Source: Moritella sp. JT01
GTDB taxonomy: Bacteria; Pseudomonadota; Gammaproteobacteria; Enterobacterales; Moritellaceae
DNA: 64,000 bases
Assembly: GCF_001574435.1 (NCBI RefSeq)
Contig: NZ_LOCN01000032.1
Coordinates: 41,711-105,710, forward strand
Reading direction: 5' to 3'
Both the position numbers and the translations under genes were made by a program. Below, piece by piece: positions 1-7,387 of the stretch (its first letter is position 1; each line of letters begins with the position of its first letter). The notes below the pieces were generated by a model. That model was given only the letters and a program-made list of their open reading frames with translations, was not told where the DNA came from and searched no databases.

Positions 1-483
1 ATGGGTCGTCAAGGAAGCATTGGTGCAGTACTTTATGACTGGTTTGGCTGGAGCTTTAGCTTTAGTTGGCGTGGTGCAGCGTTAGCGGCTGCGATCGTCT
101 CGTTTCCGCTAATGGTACGTGCGATCCGCTTGTCATTTGAAAGTGTCGATATACGCTTAGAACAAGCCGCGCGAACCCTTGGTAGTAATCGCTTACGGGT
201 ATTTTTTACCATTACCCTGCCGTTAACCTTACCCGGTATTGTTTCTGGTATGGTGCTGGCCTTTGCTCGCAGTTTAGGTGAGTTTGGTTCAACGATTACC
301 TTTGTTTCTAATATCCCCGGTGAGACGCGTACTATTCCTCTCGCCATGTACTCTTTTATTCAAACCCCAGGTGCTGAGCATGAAGCCGCACGCTTGTGTG
401 TGATTGCTATTGTTATTGCCGTATTATCATTAACAGCATCACAATGGTTAGCCAAAAAAGCCCAACAGCGAGTCGCGTCATAA
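1..483 (+). CDS. modB: Molybdate ABC transporter permease ModB (5' part outside the window)
   Basis: Inner-membrane permease of the molybdate uptake system ModABC. The visible 160 residues match the C-terminal two thirds of ModB: several membrane segments and the permease coupling loop (EQAARTLG, residues 54-61 of the visible part) that docks on the ATPase. ModB is usually about 225-230 residues, and the first visible Met aligns inside the family, so the true start lies upstream of base 1. The TAA stop overlaps the ATG of modC by one base (TAATG), so the two are translationally coupled. Molybdate supply fits the molybdopterin oxidoreductase and fdhD at 53.6-56.9 kb. Identification is firm; only the start is missing. 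Confidence 0.93.
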   Translation: MGRQGSIGAVLYDWFGWSFSFSWRGAALAAAIVSFPLMVRAIRLSFESVDIRLEQAARTLGSNRLRVFFTITLPLTLPGIVSGMVLAFARSLGEFGSTITFVSNIPGETRTIPLAMYSFIQTPGAEHEAARLCVIAIVIAVLSLTASQWLAKKAQQRVAS

Positions 484-1571
484 TGTTAACTATTGATATA
501 AAGAAAAAACTGGGTGATTTGGACTTACAGGTGAATGCACAAATTCCGATGCAAGGTATCTGTGCTGTGTTTGGTCGTTCAGGTGCAGGTAAAACATCGT
601 TGGTGAATATTCTTGGCGGGTTATCAACACCAGATAAGGGTCAGCTAACTTTAGGCGATACACACCTTTACCACCAGCAACTGCGGATTAATTTACCGCC
701 AGAACGTCGCCGTATCGGTTATGTATTTCAAGAAGCGCGTTTATTCCCCCACTACAGCGTGCGCGGTAACCTCAATTACGGCAATAAAGATAAAGACCAA
801 GTTCATTTTGATTCTGTGGTGAAGTTACTTGGTTTAGGTGAGTTATTAAAGCGTTATCCATCAACTCTTTCAGGCGGTGAAAAGCAGCGTGTTGCGATTG
901 GTCGCGCCTTGCTAACACGGCCGCAAATGTTATTAATGGATGAACCATTAGCAGCATTAGATTTACCCCGTAAGCGTGAGCTTATTCCTTATTTGTTACA
1001 GCTAGCGAAAACCCTTAATTTACCCATTATTTATGTAAGCCATAGCTTAGATGAGATCTTACAGCTTGCTGACACCATGCTGGTATTAGATAAAGGTAAA
1101 GTGTTAGTTAACGGTCACTTACAAGCGGTTTGGGACAGTGCAGAAATGCGCCCTTGGCTACCAGTAAAAGAACAAAGCTCACTGTTAATGGCGACAGTAA
1201 CGGAACTGAATGAAGGCTATCGCATGAGTAAGTTATCACTCGCTGATGGTACTTACCTGTGGATCAATGGTTTGCCTTTACCCGTGAGCAGTAAACTACG
1301 TGTACGTATTCATGCTAACCATGTATCTCTGTGTAAAACACGTCCACAAGACAGTAGTATTCGTAATATTCTACCGACGACAATTACCGAGATCATACAT
1401 TCAGATTCAAGTGATAATGTGCAGGTTAAATTGGCGTTTGGTGATGACCACATATGGGCAAACATCACCCAGTGGGCATGTGATGATTTAGCACTAACAG
1501 TTGGGCAAAGTGTATATGCTCAGATCAAAGGCGTAAGCATGACAGAGAGTGAATTAGCGCAGTCGTTTTGA
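483..1571 (+). CDS. modC: Molybdate ABC transporter ATP-binding protein ModC
   Basis: ATPase of the molybdate importer, 362 residues, close to the usual ModC length. Walker A is GRSGAGKTS (31-39), the ABC signature LSGGEKQ is at 130-136, and Walker B LLLMDEP ends near 156. The C-terminal part (about 290-355) is the small molybdate-binding Mop/TOBE domain. An open frame continues upstream to 396, but the ATG at 483 overlaps the modB stop and gives the family N-terminus, so I chose it. The 3' end is followed after 21 bases by the stop of hipA on the other strand. A diverged copy of bases 1301-1571 occurs again at 3345-3527. Confidence 0.95.
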   Translation: MLTIDIKKKLGDLDLQVNAQIPMQGICAVFGRSGAGKTSLVNILGGLSTPDKGQLTLGDTHLYHQQLRINLPPERRRIGYVFQEARLFPHYSVRGNLNYGNKDKDQVHFDSVVKLLGLGELLKRYPSTLSGGEKQRVAIGRALLTRPQMLLMDEPLAALDLPRKRELIPYLLQLAKTLNLPIIYVSHSLDEILQLADTMLVLDKGKVLVNGHLQAVWDSAEMRPWLPVKEQSSLLMATVTELNEGYRMSKLSLADGTYLWINGLPLPVSSKLRVRIHANHVSLCKTRPQDSSIRNILPTTITEIIHSDSSDNVQVKLAFGDDHIWANITQWACDDLALTVGQSVYAQIKGVSMTESELAQSF

Positions 1572-1592
1572 GGATTATAGGTATACAATAAA

Positions 1593-2909
1593 TTACAAAC
1601 GCGCAGCCATTTTAGTTACACCATTAAAAATGGTTTCACTAATCAGTTTAGGAAAATCAGAAGGTAATTGTTCTCTTACTCGTTCAATAACTTGAGGTGT
1701 TTTAATTTTAAAATCAATTAAAATTAGCTGCATTTCGGCATCACTAAAACCAACAGCTTTAGCCGTAGCCATAAAGTGCCTAGGAAAAAGCTGCTGCCAA
1801 TTATATTTCCGCGCTTGTGAGCCTTCTTTTGACGTATAAAGCCCCATCGCTAATTTTACTTTTTGCGGTCTGATACCATTTCCTCCCATCAGAGGATAGG
1901 TGGATATAATGTCATAAAGTGGTGTAAGTTGGTAACCACCGCCCGCTTTAATAAACACAGAGAAGTTTTTTGCATGTCCATCTGAAGCGGCCAATAGCCA
2001 AAATAAAACCTGAGCTTTCATAAATTCACAGCGATCATGTGTTGGTCTATCAGATGACAATAAATACTGCATGATATCTTTGATCCCTGGTCCACCATCT
2101 TGCTCATATTTCCGTCCTGAGCTTACGTTCAGCACCTGACAAAAATCTTCTTGTGGCAAACGTATAATCCATTGCTTATTCTCTGACAGTTTACGATCAA
2201 ACCGCTTGATAGCGAGCGCTTTAACTCCCTCCACATTTAAGATCGAGCAGTCTGCCGTATCTAATCCATATTCTTTAGCAAGTAACATACACACCAGTTC
2301 ATTTTCAACGCTGTCACTTAAATCAATTGAAAACGAATGGCTTTGGATAGTACCAATAGGTAACTTGAGAATATGCGTAGTAGGCGTACTTCCAAGTGGC
2401 AAATACCACTGTTCAGCAATTTTAAGCAGCGCCGTTTTCTCTTGTGCGCCTGCAATGGATATACGAAACTCATCCTCGTCTTCAATCATGCCTAATGGTG
2501 CTGCTGATTGATAGCCATTTAATATTCTCGCAATGCCACTATCATCAAGAGGTTTAGCTTCAATGTGGGTAATATCGGCAGGCAATTCATTTGGCGGGTA
2601 AATTTGTAATGCACCGACACTATCACGGCCAATTTTAGCGAGTAGATCAAAAGGCTGGTTTGAATGCGCGCCATGGCGTGCGACAACTCGATCTCTTACT
2701 TGATTATTATCTGGTAATAAATTATCAAAAAAGTTAAATACGGCATCACCTTTAAAAACTGCAGTTCGCAAAGGTAATGATAGCGAGATAGGTCTAGCAC
2801 CAGGTTGAGCAAGCCAATCAGGTGAATAAGAGAATGTATGCGCGCCAGTCGTAGTCTTGAATAGAGTACCAACAAAATAGCCATTCATTGCAACGTTAAG
2901 CTTATCCAT
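1593..2909 (-). CDS. hipA: HipA toxin, serine/threonine kinase of a type II toxin-antitoxin pair
   Basis: 438-residue HipA, almost the same length as E. coli HipA (440). In the family this kinase phosphorylates glutamyl-tRNA synthetase, blocks translation and promotes dormancy. Visible landmarks: FRISIAGAQEKTALL with the autophosphorylated Ser at 151 (E. coli Ser150), catalytic Asp310 in LLAASDGHAKNF, and metal-binding Asp333 in LTPLYDIIS. All look intact, so the toxin should be active. The ATG directly follows the TAA of hipB with no gap, so the antitoxin is made first. The pair sits between modC and a decayed copy of the modC 3' end, which suggests it was acquired or duplicated together with that sequence. 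Confidence 0.95.
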   Translation of the reverse strand: MDKLNVAMNGYFVGTLFKTTTGAHTFSYSPDWLAQPGARPISLSLPLRTAVFKGDAVFNFFDNLLPDNNQVRDRVVARHGAHSNQPFDLLAKIGRDSVGALQIYPPNELPADITHIEAKPLDDSGIARILNGYQSAAPLGMIEDEDEFRISIAGAQEKTALLKIAEQWYLPLGSTPTTHILKLPIGTIQSHSFSIDLSDSVENELVCMLLAKEYGLDTADCSILNVEGVKALAIKRFDRKLSENKQWIIRLPQEDFCQVLNVSSGRKYEQDGGPGIKDIMQYLLSSDRPTHDRCEFMKAQVLFWLLAASDGHAKNFSVFIKAGGGYQLTPLYDIISTYPLMGGNGIRPQKVKLAMGLYTSKEGSQARKYNWQQLFPRHFMATAKAVGFSDAEMQLILIDFKIKTPQVIERVREQLPSDFPKLISETIFNGVTKMAARL

Positions 2910-3182
2910 TTACCACTCCTCTTTCCAACCCGTAGGAGTTTGAACATTTTCAACGTTTTCTGGTAACCCTTCACCCCGCGGGGCCACGTGAAGCTCTAAG
3001 TTTAGCGCCGCTAACATTTTAAATAATGTATCAAGTTTGGTGCTATCGGGGTTTAGTTCGAATTTAGACACCGTATCTTGTCGAATCCCAACTTGTTTGG
3101 CAACATCTGTCTGAGATAATGCTTTTGTTTTCCGCGTATCTTGCAGTGCATTCGCTAATTGCTTCGCTGACGTTATCTTCAT
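2910..3182 (-). CDS. hipB: HipB antitoxin, Xre-type DNA-binding repressor
   Basis: 90-residue antitoxin with a Cro/C1-type helix-turn-helix at about residues 22-62 (SQTDVAKQVGIRQDTVSKFE). As in E. coli HipB the chain ends in Trp, here after an acidic KEEW tail; in the known pair this tail is flexible and controls stability. HipB neutralises HipA and represses its own promoter. Repeated operator-like sequences lie just upstream (3200-3272). The ATG at 3180-3182 gives a normal family N-terminus. A short relic of the same C-terminus (ATGWKEEW) is found at 3783-3809. Confidence 0.92.
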   Translation of the reverse strand: MKITSAKQLANALQDTRKTKALSQTDVAKQVGIRQDTVSKFELNPDSTKLDTLFKMLAALNLELHVAPRGEGLPENVENVQTPTGWKEEW

Positions 3183-3199
3183 TCCAACCTTCTTATACT

Positions 3200-3272
3200 T
3201 ACACGCTATAACAGGTAAATATAAGAATACACGCTATAACAGGTAAAGCAAGTTTTACACGCTATAGCGTGT
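3200..3272. promoter_or_regulatory. Operator repeats of the hipBA promoter
   Basis: Two direct copies of TACACGCTATAACAGGTAAA (3200-3219 and 3228-3247, 28 bp apart) are followed by a perfect 16-bp palindrome ACACGCTATAGCGTGT (3257-3272). All three share ACACGCTATA. They lie 18-90 bases upstream of the hipB start, where HipB-family operators are expected. Reading them as HipB sites is inference from position and symmetry. Confidence 0.7.
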
Positions 3273-3344
3273 GGAAATAAGAATGTACACTATTCAACAG
3301 GGAGCCAGATTTACCCTTAACTCAGCGTAAATAGTTAGAATCAG

Positions 3345-3527
3345 GTGTACGTATTCATGCTAACCATGTATCTCTGTGTAAAACACGTCCACAAGACAGT
3401 AGTATTCGTAATATTCTACCGACAACGATTACCGAGATTATACATTCAGATTCAAGTGATAATGTGCAGGTTAAATTGGCGTTTGGTGATGAGCATGACA
3501 GAGAGTGAGTTAACGCAGTCGTTTTGA
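3345..3527 (+). pseudogene. Decayed second copy of the modC 3' end
   Basis: Bases 3345-3527 repeat the 3' part of modC from 1300 to its stop codon with only a few substitutions, but lack an 89-bp stretch matching 1448-1536. The deletion shifts the frame before the common ending (SMTESEL.QSF in the other frame). The copy has no upstream modC sequence, so it cannot be expressed as ModC. Together with the hipB relic further on it keeps the order modC end, hip pair, as in the intact copy. Confidence 0.85.
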
Positions 3528-3782
3528 TTTTAATATTGAGCCACTCTCGTAGCGTCCAAAAAAGTCTTAAGTTTGATTAATGCCAAGTTACGAAGATTTT
3601 TCGTGAAATAATAAAACCTAAATACATAAAAATACTATTGTAAGTAGTATGATTATAATTACAGACCCCTATGTACGCTACAGATTTAACATAACGAGTC
3701 CCGAATCTTGATGTTATATTTCCGATTATTAATCCCAAGTATTACTGACTGCTACAGCCCATTAATTATATTGGAAAGTCAT
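3528..3782. other. Non-coding stretch between the two relics
   Basis: About 255 bp of AT-rich sequence between the modC relic and the hipB relic. No open frame of note and no readable similarity to hipA was found by eye, although hipA would be expected here if the whole unit had once been duplicated. Confidence 0.5.
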
Positions 3783-3809
3783 TTACCACTCCTCTTTCCA
3801 GCCTGTGGC
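3783..3809 (-). pseudogene. Relic of a second hipB 3' end
   Basis: On the - strand this reads ATGWKEEW followed by TAA, the same ending as the intact hipB (TPTGWKEEW). The first 18 bases are identical to 2910-2927. As in the intact pair, an ATG directly abuts the TAA, but it opens only six codons. I take it as the remains of a hipB/hipA junction. Confidence 0.7.
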
Positions 3810-3836
3810 AATTATACAGATTTCGGGACAGGGCCC

Positions 3837-4598
3837 TTACTCATTTTCTAAAGGCACCCGTAGATTTAGTTCCATGCCTTTGCTTTCCAAAAATTCAACA
3901 ACCTTTCTTCGCCATTGACCCTTTTCACCTTGAGTACCATAGCCGTTTATTTCGATGTATGATTGAATACCAACTCCTCGACTATCTTTATAGTTAAAAT
4001 CGGCACCAGCATTAAGAAGGTCCATCGTCATCCTCCACGCTCCGGTTGACGTCGTATATGTCGTCGGTGTTTGTTCAGTAGTAGTAACCACATTAGGGTT
4101 GGCACCACGTCCAAGTAATAACGTAAAATTATCGTACCTGTCAGTCATAATTGTATTAATGAGCGGATACTGCATACTTTTTTGTCCGACATTATATAAA
4201 TTGATATCACCGCCATAGCTAATAAGCAACTTTAGAAATGAATCATCTTTGTACTGTGCAGCCCATCCCATTGAAGATATTCCCCGCTGGTTTGTATAAA
4301 CCCAGTTAGGATTTCCTCCCAACTGTAATAGTTTTTCTGCTAATTCAATATTGTCAGTCATAATTGCAGCAATAAGAAAAGAATGACCATTTTTATCAGG
4401 CTGATTTATATCGAAATTGTTCTTCTCTATAAATTCTTCGGCGACTTCAATATTATCTATTGTTTTAAAAAAAGCACTAATTTCAGCTTTATTTTCAGGC
4501 TCTACCTCGTAGACTTTAGAGAGTTTACTTAACTCATTACAACCATTTAAAAAAAATAAACTAGACATCATTATTAACCTTATTAGTACATTATTCAT
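3837..4598 (-). CDS. Ankyrin-repeat lipoprotein
   Basis: 253 residues beginning with a hydrophobic signal segment and a lipobox-like FLNGC with Cys20, so a lipid-anchored envelope protein is likely (the Asn before Gly is unusual for a lipobox). Residues about 65-215 hold four ankyrin-type repeats: DKNGHSFLIAAIMTDNIELA, NQRGISSMGWAAQYKDDSFL and two more diverged ones, ending in DSRG. Ankyrin repeats bind proteins; the partner is unknown. A GGAG five bases before the ATG supports the start. A second exported protein of unknown role follows upstream at 4687-5358. Function cannot be assigned more closely. Confidence 0.7.
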   Translation of the reverse strand: MNNVLIRLIMMSSLFFLNGCNELSKLSKVYEVEPENKAEISAFFKTIDNIEVAEEFIEKNNFDINQPDKNGHSFLIAAIMTDNIELAEKLLQLGGNPNWVYTNQRGISSMGWAAQYKDDSFLKLLISYGGDINLYNVGQKSMQYPLINTIMTDRYDNFTLLLGRGANPNVVTTTEQTPTTYTTSTGAWRMTMDLLNAGADFNYKDSRGVGIQSYIEINGYGTQGEKGQWRRKVVEFLESKGMELNLRVPLENE

Positions 4599-4686
4599 TA
4601 AATCTCCATATTCATAGATGTGTAATTTTTGGTTGCTTTTATTACGTTGATATTTACATTAATACTATTATCGAGTTAATTAATAT

Positions 4687-5358
4687 TTACCAACGTTGTA
4701 AGTAATCATCGATATCATCCCTGAAATTAAGTTTTACACGCTTAAGCTCAATCACCTTAACTCTCGCAGTCTCAGTACCAATAAAGTGCAATGCAGATAA
4801 TACATCATCAATAATTATCTCTTTTTCAGACTCTAGAGCTAACCTTCCTAGTGCATCAACCGCAGCCTCATCTTTAAATACCGCAGTAGCATCAATAGCG
4901 GCCCCAACCTCATAAATATCCCCATTAAAAAGTATTTCTAATATTCTATTTTTCTCTGATTTTTTTACTCTATTATTTACCGAGGATAAATGTTCAATTC
5001 GGCTAAACAATGCCATTAATAGAACATTCCTATTTCGAATAAAAAACCTGTTATCTTTTTTAGCTAGGCATATTTCAATATCCTTAAATTCATCATACGA
5101 TATTGAAATTGAACTAATTTCATTTAGATAACCATAAAGAGACGTAATTTCATCCCTTCTTCTCTCAATACCAAAGATCAATGCTGATAATTCACTCTGG
5201 TCAATATAAGGGGTTTTATTATGAGTAAATGACTCACAACTTAGTGGCGCAGCTAACGCTAAATTCACCGGCAGTATCATGTACCATAAAAGCGCTTTGC
5301 TCACTTGGCAGAGATGTACAACTAGATACTTTAGCTGTTTTTCTTGTATTTCATTCAT
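4687..5358 (-). CDS. Exported protein of unknown function, HEAT-like C-terminus
   Basis: 223 residues. An N-terminal hydrophobic stretch (about 18-37, ending in LALAAPLSC) looks like a signal peptide or membrane anchor. The middle is charged and helical. The last 80 residues contain repeating helix pairs of HEAT/armadillo character (for example YEVGAAIDATAVFKDEAAVD and IDDVLSALHFIGTETARVKV). I do not recognise the family. It lies 88 bp upstream of the ankyrin lipoprotein in the same direction and may share its transcript. The Shine-Dalgarno site at the chosen ATG is weak, so the start is uncertain. Confidence 0.55.
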   Translation of the reverse strand: MNEIQEKQLKYLVVHLCQVSKALLWYMILPVNLALAAPLSCESFTHNKTPYIDQSELSALIFGIERRRDEITSLYGYLNEISSISISYDEFKDIEICLAKKDNRFFIRNRNVLLMALFSRIEHLSSVNNRVKKSEKNRILEILFNGDIYEVGAAIDATAVFKDEAAVDALGRLALESEKEIIIDDVLSALHFIGTETARVKVIELKRVKLNFRDDIDDYLQRW

Positions 5359-5540
5359 ATCGCCGTTCTAATATCTTTATAATTAATTCATATTATTCTA
5401 TTAAATCATAATTTTAAATGATTTGTCAGCTACAAAACATAAAATTAGCACTATGTACTTAGATACATTTACCTATCAAAATAAACACTTACCCTTTAAG
5501 ATATTAAACATTGCTCATCGCTAAGGAAAAGCAGATTCAC

Positions 5541-6248
5541 ATGCCTAACAACCTTTCAATTCGCGCTTATACCAGCCAAATACGCAGTCATTATCATGAG
5601 TTCCACCAGCTGGTGTTGCCATTACATGGCGCGATTGATATTAAGGTTGGTGATTACACAGGTAAAGTTAGCATTGGTGATTGTGTAATTATTAAAGCTG
5701 GGCAACAACATGACTTTCGGGCAGATGATGCAGCCCGTTTTATTGTCGTTGATATGGAAAGCTTTCCAGATAACATTACCGAATCAGGTATTGAAAAATT
5801 CTCGATAAATCCCCCTCTACTTGCGTATATACAGTTCATCGATAAGCAACTGGCACATCAAGTAAATAAACAGCTTGAATCGACTGCGTTTGAATTGTTC
5901 TATCAACTCCTTGCTCAACAAACATGTCATGAACGTATCGACGCTCGTGTAGCAGAGGTTATCCATTTCATCAAACAAGATATCAGTGTGCTATTTAGCA
6001 TCGAGCAGTTGGCTAAAATTGCGTGTTTAAGCACAAGCCAATACAAGAAGCTGTTCAAGCAAAATATGAGCATGGCTACCCACAAATACATCACCCAACT
6101 GCGGATGGAAAAGGCCTCAGCACTGCTCGCTCATACCGATCTGCCTATTCGCATTGTCGCAGAGCAAGTTGGCTACCAAGACCTGTCAGCTTTTAGTCGA
6201 CGTTTTTCAAACTATTTTGGTCAATCGCCTAAAGCATTCAGCTACTAA
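5541..6248 (+). CDS. AraC-family transcriptional regulator
   Basis: About 235 residues: an N-terminal cupin sensor domain (HYHEFHQLVLPLHG, then GDCVIIKAGQQHDF) and a C-terminal double helix-turn-helix of AraC/XylS type (FSIEQLAKIACLSTSQYKKLF and IRIVAEQVGYQDLSAFSRRF). The frame is open from a TTG at 5511, but the ATG at 5541 has an AAGGA upstream and gives the normal family N-terminus, so I prefer it. The gene ends 145 bp before a DMT-family exporter on the same strand. AraC regulators beside such exporters usually control them; that link is inference. Confidence 0.85.
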   Translation: MPNNLSIRAYTSQIRSHYHEFHQLVLPLHGAIDIKVGDYTGKVSIGDCVIIKAGQQHDFRADDAARFIVVDMESFPDNITESGIEKFSINPPLLAYIQFIDKQLAHQVNKQLESTAFELFYQLLAQQTCHERIDARVAEVIHFIKQDISVLFSIEQLAKIACLSTSQYKKLFKQNMSMATHKYITQLRMEKASALLAHTDLPIRIVAEQVGYQDLSAFSRRFSNYFGQSPKAFSY

Positions 6249-6393
6249 CTCATCATCTATGACAATTTACCTATCCTATCCCATAGCAATACAACAGCAG
6301 CGTATTAGCCAACAAAAACGTCCTTTCAGCAAACAAGCTAATTTATGAACACCTTATAATTCGGTCATTAAAATTACTTAAGGATCATAAATC

Positions 6394-7257
6394 ATGGCTA
6401 CATTATACGGTTTTATTGCAATCGGATTATGGGGTACTTTGGCGCTTTTAGGGACAATAACTGCGAACATACCTGCATTTCAATTACTTTCACTTTGTTT
6501 TTCTATCTCCGCAATCATTGTCATCATCAAGCGCATCGCGATTAAAAAGCCCATATTTACCAAACCATCGCTAACCCTAGCACAGTGGCTGATTGGCATA
6601 ATTGGATTGTTTGGTTTTCACTTCTGTTATTTCATGGCGCTTAAATTAGCCCCCGTTATCGAGGTCAGTTTAATTGTGTATCTATGGCCATTATTATTAG
6701 CAACACTGGTCGCCAACAAACAAAATCGACTAAGAGCACTTATCGGCGGCAGCTTAGGGTTTATCGGCATCGCTTTCATTATTGTTGGTAATGGTGAGCT
6801 AACATTAAATAGCGACTATCAGATTGGTTATTTTCTTGCTGCTATTTGCGCTGTTATTTGGGGCAGTTATTCATGGTTCTTATCCACATCAAACAACGAC
6901 GTTGAAGATATCGCGTGGTTATCTGCAGCCGTTGCATTGTTGGCATTAATCGCGCATTGGCAATTTGAAACCAGTAATTGGAGTTTTAGCATGTCAGAAT
7001 GGGGCGGAATATTGTTACTCGGATTAGGTCCTGTCGGCGGCGCGTTTTACTTATGGGACATAGCCCTAAAAAAAGGTAATCAGCAATTACTAGCGTCATT
7101 AAGTTTCAGTACACCGCTCATCTCATCTGTCATTTTGGCCATTGCAGGTCTTAATGCTTGGTCTACTAACATCATCATTGCACTCGCATTAATATTATCC
7201 GGTGCGATTATTGCCAATATGAAGAAAAAAATAGCGTTTGGTGATAACCCTATATAG
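6394..7257 (+). CDS. DMT-superfamily (EamA) transporter, YddG-like
   Basis: 287-residue inner-membrane protein with about ten hydrophobic segments in two EamA halves. The first half carries GFHFCYFMALKLAPVIEVS and IVYLWPLLLATLVA, the second YLWDIALKKGNQQLLASLSF; both patterns are typical of DMT exporters related to the aromatic amino acid exporter YddG. The substrate cannot be read from sequence. AAGGA precedes the ATG. An AraC regulator lies just upstream. A broken copy of the central part of this gene is found at 10161-10265, beyond the chitinase gene. Confidence 0.85.
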   Translation: MATLYGFIAIGLWGTLALLGTITANIPAFQLLSLCFSISAIIVIIKRIAIKKPIFTKPSLTLAQWLIGIIGLFGFHFCYFMALKLAPVIEVSLIVYLWPLLLATLVANKQNRLRALIGGSLGFIGIAFIIVGNGELTLNSDYQIGYFLAAICAVIWGSYSWFLSTSNNDVEDIAWLSAAVALLALIAHWQFETSNWSFSMSEWGGILLLGLGPVGGAFYLWDIALKKGNQQLLASLSFSTPLISSVILAIAGLNAWSTNIIIALALILSGAIIANMKKKIAFGDNPI

Positions 7258-7283
7258 GCGAACATCACCCTTCAAATTGATAA

Positions 7284-7321
7284 ACGCATTAATATCTCTT
7301 ATCAGTAAAATATTAATGCGT
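7284..7321. terminator. Hairpin between convergent DMT and chitinase genes
   Basis: Perfect 12-bp stem ACGCATTAATAT / ATATTAATGCGT (7284-7295, 7310-7321) in the gap between two convergent genes. The T tract is weak on both sides, so it is only a probable bidirectional terminator. Confidence 0.5.
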
Positions 7322-7387
7322 AATTTAGTACCAGTACAACTCATCGTCAATGAGTGACGATTCTTCATCACTCATTAACTGGTCAAC

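Noticed and set aside
3345..3527. A 60-codon ORF that could be called a gene
   Set aside because: It is out of the modC frame for most of its length and is only a by-product of the duplicated modC tail.
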